From IMG/VR virus record IMGVR_UViG_3300040801_004532, positions 64,001 to 128,000 of that record: a stretch of 64,000 nucleotides of DNA; one strand, 5' to 3'. The stretch comes from a virus. The notes beneath the pieces are model-generated. The model worked only from the letters and a program-made list of their open reading frames with translations. It made no database searches and had not been told where the DNA came from. Below, one piece after another: positions 35,216 to 44,071 of the stretch. How positions within the stretch are numbered: the first letter of the stretch is position 1; every line of letters starts with the position of its first letter. The position numbers and the translations under genes were made by a program.

Positions 35216-36075
35216 GACTTCTCCCTTATCTGTTGTACTAATGCAATGGCATTAAAAGAATCCTCGATACCATATCCACTACCGCTCAATATTCTCTTAT
35301 ATGACTCTGTATGGAGTTCAGAGAAGACATTATCAAATCGTACCTCCTCTCCATTTACAACCATACTTCTATAAAACTGTTGGTTTTTATCGGGAAGATC
35401 ATTTCTATCTAATGATAAATTCCACTCCACGTTTGCTAATTCCAATTCTAAAATTCCTGTTGATTTCATTTCATTTCTGTATGTTATTTCAAATGATTTT
35501 GGTTGACCAAATAACCATATAAGCATATCGAAAAAATGGATACCAATGTTTGTTTCTATCCCTCCCGACTGTCCCTCTTTTCCTTTCCAGCTTTGAAAAT
35601 ACCAGGGACCCCTTGGAGTTATATAATTCAATGTAACAAGATATTTTTTTCCTTTGTCAATCATATGCTTCAATAACTGGATGCTTGGATGTAATCTAAG
35701 CTGTAAGATTGAAAATACTCTCCTTGATGTTTGATTTTCAATCTTTCTTAATTGAACTAAATTTTCAGTTGTTGTGGTTAATGGTTTTTCACATATTACA
35801 TCAGCACCCAATCTCATTCCCAATTTACAATGTGCTTCATGTAAATAGTTTGGAGAGCATACAGCCAGATAATCCAAGTCTTCATATTTTATACAATGGC
35901 GATCAAAAGCTTCTTGTGTTTTAAAAAATTTACATTCTGGAAAATATTTATCAAGAATTCCAACCGAATCATTTGGATCAAATGCAACAACTAGATTGTT
36001 GCCAGTATCTTTTATTGCTTGCATATGCCTTGGTGCAACATAACCAGCAGCTCCTATTAGTCCAAAATTATACAT
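35212..36075 (-). CDS. Gfo/Idh/MocA oxidoreductase, WbpB/WlbA-like
   Basis: 287 residues. GLIGAAGYVAPRHMQAI (NAD-binding), CSPNYLH, VICEKPL with the catalytic Lys, and GGIETNIGIHFFDMLIWLFG with the His-Asp pair match UDP-sugar 3-dehydrogenases such as WlbA/WbpB, which oxidise UDP-GlcNAcA at C3 before amination. It overlaps the epimerase by four bases and is followed upstream by an acetyltransferase, so one pathway is likely. Confidence 0.8.
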   Translation of the reverse strand: MYNFGLIGAAGYVAPRHMQAIKDTGNNLVVAFDPNDSVGILDKYFPECKFFKTQEAFDRHCIKYEDLDYLAVCSPNYLHEAHCKLGMRLGADVICEKPLTTTTENLVQLRKIENQTSRRVFSILQLRLHPSIQLLKHMIDKGKKYLVTLNYITPRGPWYFQSWKGKEGQSGGIETNIGIHFFDMLIWLFGQPKSFEITYRNEMKSTGILELELANVEWNLSLDRNDLPDKNQQFYRSMVVNGEEVRFDNVFSELHTESYKRILSGSGYGIEDSFNAIALVQQIREKS

Positions 36076-36241
36076 TTCTTATTTCCTCATGGTCAAATCC
36101 AAATATTAATGTATGGTATTCATTTAGTTTATCACATATTTCAAGGCAAACAGGTTTTAATAAACAAACTCTGCAAGGACATTCTAAAACCTTTCCATCC
36201 ATTTGAATATCACAAAATCCACTTCGTAGACAACAACTCAT
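36068..36241 (-). CDS. small Cys-motif protein (PCxxCxxxxxCxxxC family, member 5)
   Basis: 57 residues from ATG 36241 to TAA 36068. CPCRVCLLKPVCLEIC (residues 21-36) is the same four-cysteine motif as in four proteins of the tRNA island, here with a further Cys-rich start (MSCCLRSGFC). It sits between the dehydrogenase and acetyltransferase genes, in frame overlap with both ends. Confidence 0.6.
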   Translation of the reverse strand: MSCCLRSGFCDIQMDGKVLECPCRVCLLKPVCLEICDKLNEYHTLIFGFDHEEIRNV

Positions 36242-36726
36242 TATATAAACTCGTCTTCTGGAACTAAATATAAAATTTTGGCGGGGTTACCAACATAGAT
36301 ATATCCAGGTTCTGTACTTTTTGTTACTACAGAACCTGCACCAATTACACAATTTTGACCTATTTCAACTCCTGGAAGAATCGTTACTCTTGCACCAATA
36401 CGAGCGGCACGTCTAATAATTGGTGGTTCAGCAATATCCTTGTATGATCTTCTATATGCAATTTTTCTTGTATTGGTTGTCATACATCCCATTCCAACAA
36501 ATACTTCATCCTCAATAATACATCCCCTGCAAATATTTGAAAATTGCATTACTTGGGTGTCATTACCAATTTTAGCACCAGCAGCAATAAAACAATGTGC
36601 TCTAACATGCGAACGATTTCCAATAACTACACCACGCCTTATAACAGTATAATGACCAATATAACATCCATTCCCAATTTTTGCTCCTTGTTCAATAATC
36701 GCTGTTGACTCAATTAGTGTACTCAT
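36241..36726 (-). CDS. left-handed beta-helix N-acetyltransferase, WbpD-like
   Basis: 161 residues made mostly of hexapeptide repeats (ESTAIIEQGAKIGNGCYIGHYTVI, GNRSHVRAHCFIAAGAKIGN) and ending IGAGSVVTKSTEPGYIYVGNPAKI. The loop MTTNTRK...IIRRAARIGA is typical of WbpD/WlbB, which acetylate the 3-amino group of UDP-sugar uronic acids. It adjoins WbpB-like and epimerase genes. Confidence 0.8.
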   Translation of the reverse strand: MSTLIESTAIIEQGAKIGNGCYIGHYTVIRRGVVIGNRSHVRAHCFIAAGAKIGNDTQVMQFSNICRGCIIEDEVFVGMGCMTTNTRKIAYRRSYKDIAEPPIIRRAARIGARVTILPGVEIGQNCVIGAGSVVTKSTEPGYIYVGNPAKILYLVPEDEFI

Positions 36727-37226
36727 TTCTTTTCACCCCTAAATAAAAAAGCTCTTCTATTTAATTTTTTCGGGTTTTGAATTACATACCCACAATCAAA
36801 GTCAATATATGGAGAAAACCTTTCTTCCCACCCATCAAATTCAAACCATCTTACATGACCCTTATATGGGCTATTCGGAACAGAAATAATAACCTTTGTT
36901 CCAGCTCGTAAAGAATTTATAACATCTAAATCTTTCTCTATATGTTCTAAACATTGAAAGGAAACAAATGTTATAGCTCCTTTAAGCAAATATAAATTTT
37001 CAGTAATATCACAACATATAAAACTCATACCCGGTAATTTATTTTTGGCTTCTTTAATTTTATCCTTTAAAATATCAATTCCCATATAATTTCTAAATCC
37101 ATTCTTATGTAATAGCGATGCAAAATTGCCATTCGAGCAACCAAGTTCAACAATTAATTTATCATTCTTATCTAACCACGGAACAACCATTTTTCTCATT
37201 TCATCATGGTTGATTTTAAATATCAT
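36723..37226 (-). CDS. class I SAM-dependent methyltransferase
   Basis: 167 residues. LIVELGCSNGNFASLL (motif I), MGIDILKDKI (acidic motif II), FICCDITENL and FVSFQCLEHIEKDLDVI. The fold binds S-adenosylmethionine. A substrate in the sugar island is probable but not shown. It overlaps the neighbouring genes by four bases. Confidence 0.75.
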   Translation of the reverse strand: MIFKINHDEMRKMVVPWLDKNDKLIVELGCSNGNFASLLHKNGFRNYMGIDILKDKIKEAKNKLPGMSFICCDITENLYLLKGAITFVSFQCLEHIEKDLDVINSLRAGTKVIISVPNSPYKGHVRWFEFDGWEERFSPYIDFDCGYVIQNPKKLNRRAFLFRGEKK

Positions 37227-38134
37227 ATTCCAAACTCCTTTTGTATTATTTCGGTCATTTCTTTTACCCGTTTTTCACAACTATGATTTTTCCTAACAAA
37301 ATCCATTCCGTTTCTAGCGATTCTCTCTCGTTCCTTATCATGCTCCATATAATACTTTGCCTTTCTAACCAAATCTTTGGGGGTTTTATAAATAACCAAA
37401 TGTTCTCCATCTACGAACCCTAATTTAGTTAAATCCTCTGGTCTATCAGCAAGCAAAAACCCACCACATGCTAATGTTTCTGTATACCTCATACTCAATG
37501 ATTTAAATATGTTATTACTAGTAACGGTTATTTTACATTTGTTTATTGCGTTAATTAGAGCTTGATGGATCACTCTTTTTGTTATCAATCTAAAACCCGC
37601 TTTTTTCAAAGATTTCCTAACAACAGAACGATTGGGATAGATATCTTTCCTGGCTGTAAATGATGCAAGAATAATATCCTCTTTTTTTAACTTATTCTTT
37701 TTATAAATATTTGTATCAACAGAAAATGGCAGCATTCTAATTTTATCACAAACCTTATTTTCTTCTAATAGTCTAATAGCATTTGATGTTATCCCGAAAA
37801 CTAAATCATATTTATTTTCTTTGAAAAACTTATTTTGTTTTGGTATTCCAGCAGGTCGTCCATAATCAACTGTAATATGGACTTTTGGAATATTGATAAG
37901 ACCAAGACCATTAAACTCTTTTGAATATCTCCACCCGTAAGTAATAATCAAATCTGGATTTGAATTTTTATACTTTTTCTTGATAATTTGTTTGGCTGAC
38001 AACTTCTCGTTGAAGCCAGAATATCCCCTGCCATAATAAACAACATCATGCTGTCTACCAATTTCATTTCTAAATAATTGATGCCCCCAATTATATCTAC
38101 CAATTTGATTAGGGCTTAGTAACAATATCTTCAT
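37223..38134 (-). CDS. glycosyltransferase, GT-B fold (CgeB-like C-terminus)
   Basis: 303 residues from ATG 38134. KILLLSPNQIG start, SVDTNIYKK, LSMRYTETLACGGFLLADRPEDL and GFVDGEHLVIYKTPKDLVRKAKYYMEHDKERERIARNG is the Glyco_trans_1_2/CgeB-type end. A retaining glycosyltransferase by family. Donor and acceptor unknown. Confidence 0.75.
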   Translation of the reverse strand: MKILLLSPNQIGRYNWGHQLFRNEIGRQHDVVYYGRGYSGFNEKLSAKQIIKKKYKNSNPDLIITYGWRYSKEFNGLGLINIPKVHITVDYGRPAGIPKQNKFFKENKYDLVFGITSNAIRLLEENKVCDKIRMLPFSVDTNIYKKNKLKKEDIILASFTARKDIYPNRSVVRKSLKKAGFRLITKRVIHQALINAINKCKITVTSNNIFKSLSMRYTETLACGGFLLADRPEDLTKLGFVDGEHLVIYKTPKDLVRKAKYYMEHDKERERIARNGMDFVRKNHSCEKRVKEMTEIIQKEFGI

Positions 38135-38670
38135 TTTATAGTCCACCAAACATAAAAATCTTCAATGTGTAATTTATCTTTATTTATAAATTCATCAACT
38201 GCTTTCTTAACCCCTTTCCATTTACCACCATAATCATGACCAGAAATAATTCCGCCAGGTTTTACTTTTTTAGACCAAAGATATAGATTTTCTTTAACGT
38301 ATGGATAATCATGATTAGCATCAATAAATACCCAATCCAAAATTTCATCTTTAATAAATTCAATGGCTTCCACGCTAGTCATTTGATATACTTTAACTTT
38401 TTGTTTATAAGGTTTAATTTTAAAAAGGAATATCTCTTTTGCCTGATCCCATGTTTTAACTTTTTTATGCCCCGGTTTTCTATACATTTCTCCATCATAT
38501 TTTTCATATGATTCCCAAGGATCTACTGCATAATATCTTTTTATTCTGGGTAGATTTTTTAAAAGAGTTAATGTTGTATCCCCAGTATGAACTCCAACCT
38601 CACAACCTATCTCATGTCTTCTTTCTTTTAAAATTTCCAACAAAACATCAGAATGGGTTACAATTCCCAT
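38131..38670 (-). CDS. class I methyltransferase, Methyltransf_24-like
   Basis: 179 residues. EIGCEVGVHTGDTTLTLL (SAM loop), YYAVDPWESY, WVFIDANHDYPYVKENLYLWSKKVKPGGIISGHDY is a Methyltransf_24 pattern often found with polysaccharide genes. Likely acts on a sugar or phosphate group. Overlaps the GT gene by four bases. Confidence 0.75.
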   Translation of the reverse strand: MGIVTHSDVLLEILKERRHEIGCEVGVHTGDTTLTLLKNLPRIKRYYAVDPWESYEKYDGEMYRKPGHKKVKTWDQAKEIFLFKIKPYKQKVKVYQMTSVEAIEFIKDEILDWVFIDANHDYPYVKENLYLWSKKVKPGGIISGHDYGGKWKGVKKAVDEFINKDKLHIEDFYVWWTIK

Positions 38671-39254
38671 TTTAATTTCCTCGCAACAAAACCTTCAGCG
38701 TATACGTCAGGTTCATCTGTAATTAAAGAAGCCCAATAAGCATTCTTCTTTTTAACAATATCAATATTTATGGCACCACAATTTATCTGGCTTGCAAAAC
38801 AATTTAAAATTTCAAGTTTTTTATTGAAATCGACCACCGAAAAAACATTAGGGTGAAAATCATATGTAGATCCACTATCATAAAACAGCATTGTAATGTG
38901 ACGTTTCCTACCCACGGCTTGCGCAATTACTGATGATCTTCTATGATGTTGATGTGTATCATGCTCAAATGGAGCAAAAATTATATCTGGTTTGATTGGA
39001 TCAAGACACTCAATCATCTGTGAATCACTATCAGTTTCACCCAATAAATAAATGAATCTTCGATTGATTCCAATTACATTGGCAGCCTCATGCTGTTCAC
39101 TCAAACGATAACCAGGAGCTCCTGTCCTGTATTCATCTGTGTGGGTAATAGCATACCATATTTTATCGCCACGTTGAAAATGTTTCAAAATAGTTCCAGC
39201 ACACCCAATTTCTATATCATCATAATGTGAACCGATAGCTAATATTTTTTTCAT
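38658..39254 (-). CDS. PIG-L/LmbE-type N-deacetylase
   Basis: 198 residues from ATG 39254. AIGSHYDDIEIGCAGTI supplies the H-x2-D-D zinc motif, and FAPFEHDTHQHHRRSS the second metal histidines. Members remove N-acetyl groups from GlcNAc derivatives. Its place among acyltransferases suggests exchange of an acetyl for another acyl group on an amino sugar. Confidence 0.82.
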   Translation of the reverse strand: MKKILAIGSHYDDIEIGCAGTILKHFQRGDKIWYAITHTDEYRTGAPGYRLSEQHEAANVIGINRRFIYLLGETDSDSQMIECLDPIKPDIIFAPFEHDTHQHHRRSSVIAQAVGRKRHITMLFYDSGSTYDFHPNVFSVVDFNKKLEILNCFASQINCGAINIDIVKKKNAYWASLITDEPDVYAEGFVARKLKWEL

Positions 39255-39255
39255 T

Positions 39256-40017
39256 TTAAAAATTCCACCCTTCTTCAACATCTCTCAAATATTTGGCAGG
39301 ACTTCCAACATAAATCCCTGATTTATCAATATTCTTAGTAACCACCGACCCCATACCAATAACAACATTATCAGTTATAGTAGTATAATGCTTTACCATA
39401 GACCCGGAACTGAACCAACAATTAACACCGGTTGTAACCCCACCATTAAAAATCACTCCAACTGCCAAAACTGACCCAGCCCCAATATTACAATTATGTC
39501 CAACGTTATTTTTTGCTCCCATTTTGCAACCAGAATTTATTACTGTGGATCCCATAGTTCCCCTATGAATTACAGAATAAGGACCAATATCAACATTGTC
39601 CCCAATTAAAATATTGCCCGTATGCTTGAATTGAATCTTTTGCCCATCCGGACAATGAACTAATTTTAATCCATCAACTTCCATAATAACAGTTTCATGA
39701 ATATTGCAATTCTTTCCAATAATTGGGGTATGCCTAATTCCCTTATTTATTTCATTATGAAAAATAGTAAACTCAAATTCAGGCCAATCGGTATAATAAA
39801 CCTTAGCATTTGGATAATAGTATTCACAAAATTCATTGACCAAACCTTTAATGGTGGTTGGAGCTATTAACCAAAAATCCTTTTCAGAATATATGTCAGA
39901 ATATATTGTGGGGAAATATTTAGTATCTCTTATAAATGTTACAGACCTATCTTTAATGTTTGTTATTGGACTAGTTCGATAATAGTTATCGAATTTTCTT
40001 AGCAGGGACTCCAGCAT
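39256..40017 (-). CDS. LpxD/NeuD-like acyltransferase with N-terminal domain
   Basis: 253 residues. An N-terminal 95-residue domain (formyltransferase-like or PglD-like), then hexapeptide repeats (GDNVDIGPYSVIHRG, GAKNNVGHNCNIGAGSVLAVG) ending MGSVVTKNIDKSGIYVGSPAKYL. Transfers an acyl group to a sugar amine or hydroxyl. Confidence 0.72.
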   Translation of the reverse strand: MLESLLRKFDNYYRTSPITNIKDRSVTFIRDTKYFPTIYSDIYSEKDFWLIAPTTIKGLVNEFCEYYYPNAKVYYTDWPEFEFTIFHNEINKGIRHTPIIGKNCNIHETVIMEVDGLKLVHCPDGQKIQFKHTGNILIGDNVDIGPYSVIHRGTMGSTVINSGCKMGAKNNVGHNCNIGAGSVLAVGVIFNGGVTTGVNCWFSSGSMVKHYTTITDNVVIGMGSVVTKNIDKSGIYVGSPAKYLRDVEEGWNF

Positions 40018-40504
40018 AAACTCCCTCCATACAATCCCTATTTACAAAAGAATTGGTTCCTATTATAACATCTTCCCCAATTATAACGCTCGGTCCAATA
40101 ACTGCAGCAGTTCCAATGAAAGCACCATTCTTTATAAATGTTCCTTTGCTCTTTGATCCATCTGGTAAACTAAAAACAGTCATTACATTTGGCGAAATAA
40201 AAACATCATTCCCCACAAAGACTTTTCTTGCAATAGTTGAACCAAACCGTAGCGTTACATTATTTCCAATTATATTGTCGCCTGAGGACCTTACATAACT
40301 ATCAATGTAACAATTATTGCCAATCCTTGTTCCTTTCCTTAACAATACGTAATTTTGAATTTCAACATTATCACCAATTATAACATCTTCTTCGATAATA
40401 CAAAATGCTCCAATTTTTAAGTTCTCGCCATGTTTAAAAGATTTATGAATAATATTTGTTCTTACAGCATTGTAACCATCATCAGTGCTAAATAGTTGTT
40501 CCAT
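39986..40504 (-). CDS. left-handed beta-helix acyltransferase
   Basis: 172 residues from ATG 40504 behind GGGAGGAGAAATA. Hexapeptide repeats throughout (GAFCIIEEDVIIGDNVEIQNYVLLRKGTRIG), a loop, then the GPSVIIGEDVIIGTNSFVN end and AGVPAKKIR. An acetyltransferase by fold. The third such enzyme in the island. Its stop lies 32 bases into the next gene. Confidence 0.75.
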   Translation of the reverse strand: MEQLFSTDDGYNAVRTNIIHKSFKHGENLKIGAFCIIEEDVIIGDNVEIQNYVLLRKGTRIGNNCYIDSYVRSSGDNIIGNNVTLRFGSTIARKVFVGNDVFISPNVMTVFSLPDGSKSKGTFIKNGAFIGTAAVIGPSVIIGEDVIIGTNSFVNRDCMEGVYAGVPAKKIR

Positions 40505-41250
40505 TATTTCTCCTCCCATCTTATAAATGTTGTTCCTTTTGGTTTATCAATACCAAGTTCATTCTTCCATTTTTGACCTTTTCTTCCATCAATCAATCTT
40601 GGGTCTCCAGGATTTGAATAGATTCCATATTTCCATTTTCTAATTAAAGGTCTCATATATTCCTGTGAAAATCTAAACTGTTTCTCGGGGTTCGTTTTTA
40701 CTCGCATCCTTTTTACTGCTTCCTCAACAAATTCACGTTTAATTAAAATGGGATTTAGACCAAATTGCTTCTTCCAATCAGACGCCAAATAAAAACCATC
40801 TTTAAAAGTCCATACACAATTAAATACAAAAAAACTTTTCTTCTTGGGTGTTGCCATTTTAAATAATCTCAAACTACATAGATCTTTTTCTCTCTTTAAT
40901 ATATCAATCATATTATCAACATCTATTGGATAAAGTATATTTACATCATCCTCCCAATGAAAAATATATGGGGCATCTGCTTGACTCCATACCCATTTTA
41001 CAGCTTTGGGAAATGAAGGGGTGTTTGCAATATTATATATAACATTTTTAAAATTCTTCTTGGCTACCTTTACAACCTTAAGTGGAGCAATATTTTCCCC
41101 AACTGGGTCAATATTAATAATCAATCGGTATCTATCATCTTCTCCTTTACAAACATTCTCCTTTATAGAAACCAATGTCTCGGCTAAAATAGAAGGTCTT
41201 AATACCGCAGTCATTGTAATATCAATCTTATCCTTAGATATATGGCTCAT
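40504..41250 (-). CDS. glycosyltransferase, GT-A fold
   Basis: 248 residues. ITMTAVLRPSILAETLVSI start, AKKNFKNVIYNIANTPSFPKAVKWVWSQADAPYIFHWEDDVN places a DD motif at the usual DxD position (about residues 99-101), and WKKQFGLNPILIKREFVEEAV follows. An inverting GT2-like enzyme is likely. Overlaps the next gene's start by 17 bp. Confidence 0.72.
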   Translation of the reverse strand: MSHISKDKIDITMTAVLRPSILAETLVSIKENVCKGEDDRYRLIINIDPVGENIAPLKVVKVAKKNFKNVIYNIANTPSFPKAVKWVWSQADAPYIFHWEDDVNILYPIDVDNMIDILKREKDLCSLRLFKMATPKKKSFFVFNCVWTFKDGFYLASDWKKQFGLNPILIKREFVEEAVKRMRVKTNPEKQFRFSQEYMRPLIRKWKYGIYSNPGDPRLIDGRKGQKWKNELGIDKPKGTTFIRWEEK

Positions 41251-42049
41251 ATTTTTTTCCTTCTCTGGTCAACTTTAATTCTAGCCTGCTAGTTTGAGAT
41301 TTGAATAAAAACGGATGAAATCTAGGGTGAATATCCCAATCAAGCCAATATTCAACTACGAATCCGATATCCAAGGATCGACCACCACATTCCTTAATCA
41401 TTCCACTATACACACGCCCAATCTCACCAGCAGCGACCAACCAAAGATCATAATCTTTTGCTGTATGTTTGATTATATCTATTACTTTATGATAACAACA
41501 ATCATAATGATTTTGCCACTGTCCCACTATTTCAACAACATTAACCTGTGGAAATAATTCTTTTATTTCGGGCCTTGCAGTTATTATAGAAACAGTTTTG
41601 TCCTTAATAAAATCAACTAAATTTCGTTTTCCATCTATTGAAACAACCATTAAACAATTGGATTCCGGATTACAATATGAGTCATTATCAAACTCAGCTC
41701 TTTCATATAAATCTTTCCAGTTCCTTAATTTTTGATCTGTTTCATAATTGATTGGTTTCCCAACTTTTTTTATCCTTGGCCAAAACTCTCCTGTATAGTA
41801 TACTTCTGGTGTATCAATAAAGTCCGCCCTTCTTGCATAGTAGCCCCACATCTCATACAAATCTATTATCTTATGGTGGGGTATCCCTTCCTTTTTTAAA
41901 ATGATACCAAGCTGTTCTAAATCTTTATAAAGAATCGAATGTATATATTTAATACCACCATCTCCAAATCTAATATGCGAAAACGGCAAATTATACCTAA
42001 TACAATTTTCAAGCTTATTCAAAATTTCTTCAACCTTAAAAATTTTCAT
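41234..42049 (-). CDS. GT-D-type glycosyltransferase-like protein
   Basis: 271 residues. FSHIRFGDGGIKYI (residues 23-36) matches the RFGDGE motif of GT-D-fold enzymes, followed by PRIKKVGKPINYETDQKL, VSIITARPEIKELF and WLVAAGEIGRVYSGMIKECGGRSLDIG. The Glu of the DGE motif is Gly here (DGG), which may affect catalysis. Acts in the sugar island. Confidence 0.65.
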   Translation of the reverse strand: MKIFKVEEILNKLENCIRYNLPFSHIRFGDGGIKYIHSILYKDLEQLGIILKKEGIPHHKIIDLYEMWGYYARRADFIDTPEVYYTGEFWPRIKKVGKPINYETDQKLRNWKDLYERAEFDNDSYCNPESNCLMVVSIDGKRNLVDFIKDKTVSIITARPEIKELFPQVNVVEIVGQWQNHYDCCYHKVIDIIKHTAKDYDLWLVAAGEIGRVYSGMIKECGGRSLDIGFVVEYWLDWDIHPRFHPFLFKSQTSRLELKLTREGKKYEPYI

Positions 42050-43026
42050 CGAAGTGTTTCCAACAACTCTATGAATTTTGACATATTGTGTTTTCTGTTT
42101 CCCAAAGAAACAATATATGATCTTGAATTTTTTCCTAATTCTTTTCTTAGATTTTCATCCGTAATTAATTTCTCAGTATTTAAAACAAATGCATCTAAGT
42201 TATTTTCAGAGATCAATCCATTATGATTATGGATCAAATAATCTGTTCCGGCCAGTTCTGCATCAGTTCCAACAACAGGGCATCCAGCCATCATTGCTTC
42301 GGCAGGAGGCATATGTAGTCCTTCTTGGGTTGCAGGAGAAAGCCAAATATCAATTTCATTATAGAAATCATTCTTTTCTTTCATTGTTGGTTGTTTTAAA
42401 TATTTATCATATAGTTTTGGTGGATTCTCTGCACCCAACAAATAAAGTTTTACAGGATAATCTTTTGATTTAAGTTTTGAGTAGGTACTGAACAGCCACT
42501 CAACTCGTTTAATTTTCGAGTGTTTCTTATGATAAAGACCACCAATAACAACATATTCATTTTTCTTTTTTTTCACTGGATAAATTTCATCTAGATCATA
42601 ACCAGGCTTAACAATATGTGAGTTAGTTTTATACCCCAAAAGTTTTTGTTGAAGACCAAGGCTATTTACAAATTTTATCGTTGGGGCTTTTAAAATTTTA
42701 TTAACTATCTGACTTTCGGGCATTTGCCACGTTTCCCATGCCCTAATCCAATGACATTTTATTCCGCATGCTTTTGGGGAAGCAACAGTTGACAAAACAG
42801 ATTTATAACCAGTTGCGATAATAAAATCTCCGCTTGGTGGTTTAAAATTCTTACCCGTAACAACATGCTCAAACTTTACATCAGACCATGTATGCATATT
42901 CTTAAATGAGTCAATAAATATAACTTCGTGACCCAAATCAACAAGGGCATTTCCTGATCTTATAAGAGTTAAAGATCCGCCGTTATTCCCCAGTCCAACT
43001 TTTCTTAAATCAAAAATTATTCTCAT
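42046..43026 (-). CDS. glycosyltransferase family 4-like
   Basis: 326 residues from ATG 43026. NGGSLTLIRSGNALVDLGHEV (N-domain), VKPGYDLDEIYPV, VIGGLYHKKHSKIKRVEWLF and LSPATQEGLHMPPAEAMMAGCPVVGTD, an E-x7-E type donor site. Retaining GT-B enzyme. Confidence 0.8.
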   Translation of the reverse strand: MRIIFDLRKVGLGNNGGSLTLIRSGNALVDLGHEVIFIDSFKNMHTWSDVKFEHVVTGKNFKPPSGDFIIATGYKSVLSTVASPKACGIKCHWIRAWETWQMPESQIVNKILKAPTIKFVNSLGLQQKLLGYKTNSHIVKPGYDLDEIYPVKKKKNEYVVIGGLYHKKHSKIKRVEWLFSTYSKLKSKDYPVKLYLLGAENPPKLYDKYLKQPTMKEKNDFYNEIDIWLSPATQEGLHMPPAEAMMAGCPVVGTDAELAGTDYLIHNHNGLISENNLDAFVLNTEKLITDENLRKELGKNSRSYIVSLGNRKHNMSKFIELLETLR

Positions 43027-43783
43027 ATATCTCAATTCCTTCCTCAGCAGAACTACATCTTATAACTGGCGTATTTAATGGATTTATCAAGTGAATTTGA
43101 TCATCCGACAACTCTTCGTTTACAGCAATTAATGGCGTTTTTAATAACAATGCTAATCTTGAAATATCACCTTTCAAATTACCAACTACAAATTCACTCC
43201 GTTTTATTGCATCGAGATAACAGCCCAATGTTGAATCTTGTATGCCGCTATAAACATTAGAAACTTGACAGAAAAAGTCACTCCCAGTTTTTATAAAATA
43301 TTTATCTGAACTAAGGTCACAATTAACTGATATAGAATCCACAAAAATGATTCTTTCTTTTTCATGAAAAATCTTATCAACAATTTGTATATTGCCATTT
43401 CTTGGCTGAAAATCATAATCCATCTTTGACCTTGGAAATTGCCATTTAACTTTATAGTAAAACGATGTAATATCAGGATATATTATGTCCTTAATTTTAA
43501 ATCTAGTTTTGAATTTATTTATAAATGCACCAAGAAGTTTATTAAAGTCTTCGCCTGTTATATTCTCCTTTTTGAAGCAACAGACATTATTCTCATCTAA
43601 TCTTAGTGGAACAAACACATCTGCATAAATCCCATATAAATCAAAATTATGTTGGCGAGTAAAAATAACAAATGTATCATGTGGCGATTTCTTTTTAAGG
43701 TAAATAATATAGGGCGCAAAATGAAAATATTCCCATGATAACTCGCCAACAAAGGGACCTACAAGAACCACCTGTCGTTTCAT
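43010..43783 (-). CDS. GT-B glycosyltransferase-like protein (GPFVGE family, copy 1)
   Basis: 257 residues. VLVGPFVGELSWEYFHFAPYI, FTRQHNFDLYGIYADVFVPLR and IIYPDI align with the gene at 44071. The C-terminal GT9-like donor domain is shortened and divergent (FVVGNLKGDISRLALLLKTPLIAV). It may be a degenerating duplicate. Confidence 0.6.
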   Translation of the reverse strand: MKRQVVLVGPFVGELSWEYFHFAPYIIYLKKKSPHDTFVIFTRQHNFDLYGIYADVFVPLRLDENNVCCFKKENITGEDFNKLLGAFINKFKTRFKIKDIIYPDITSFYYKVKWQFPRSKMDYDFQPRNGNIQIVDKIFHEKERIIFVDSISVNCDLSSDKYFIKTGSDFFCQVSNVYSGIQDSTLGCYLDAIKRSEFVVGNLKGDISRLALLLKTPLIAVNEELSDDQIHLINPLNTPVIRCSSAEEGIEIYENNF

Positions 43784-43792
43784 ATTAATCCT

Positions 43793-44071
43793 TTAAACTG
43801 GTTGAATTGTACTATCTTCGTTTGGATCTGAATCTGGTTCTGGTTTTGGATTATCGGTATCTTTCATAACTCGTTCAAGTTCTCTAATTTTATTCTTAAG
43901 TGCATCATTCTCATTCTCAAGTCTTGTAAGTTCAGACTCAAACCCATTCATGATATATTGAAATTTTTTTATTGGAAATTCTTGATACATTGGTTGATAA
44001 CTAGCCTCAATTAATGTTCTTTTTAAATAGTCAACAACTCGTTTGTTTGTACTAAGCCAAATGTTTTGCAT
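43793..44071 (-). CDS. coiled-coil protein with acidic Pro-rich tail
   Basis: 92 residues. A coiled coil at about 48-70 (FESELTRLENENDALKNKI) and a tail of Asp/Pro/Glu (KPEPDSDPNEDS). It lies between the two GPFVGE glycosyltransferase-like genes. Function unknown. Confidence 0.55.
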   Translation of the reverse strand: MQNIWLSTNKRVVDYLKRTLIEASYQPMYQEFPIKKFQYIMNGFESELTRLENENDALKNKIRELERVMKDTDNPKPEPDSDPNEDSTIQPV

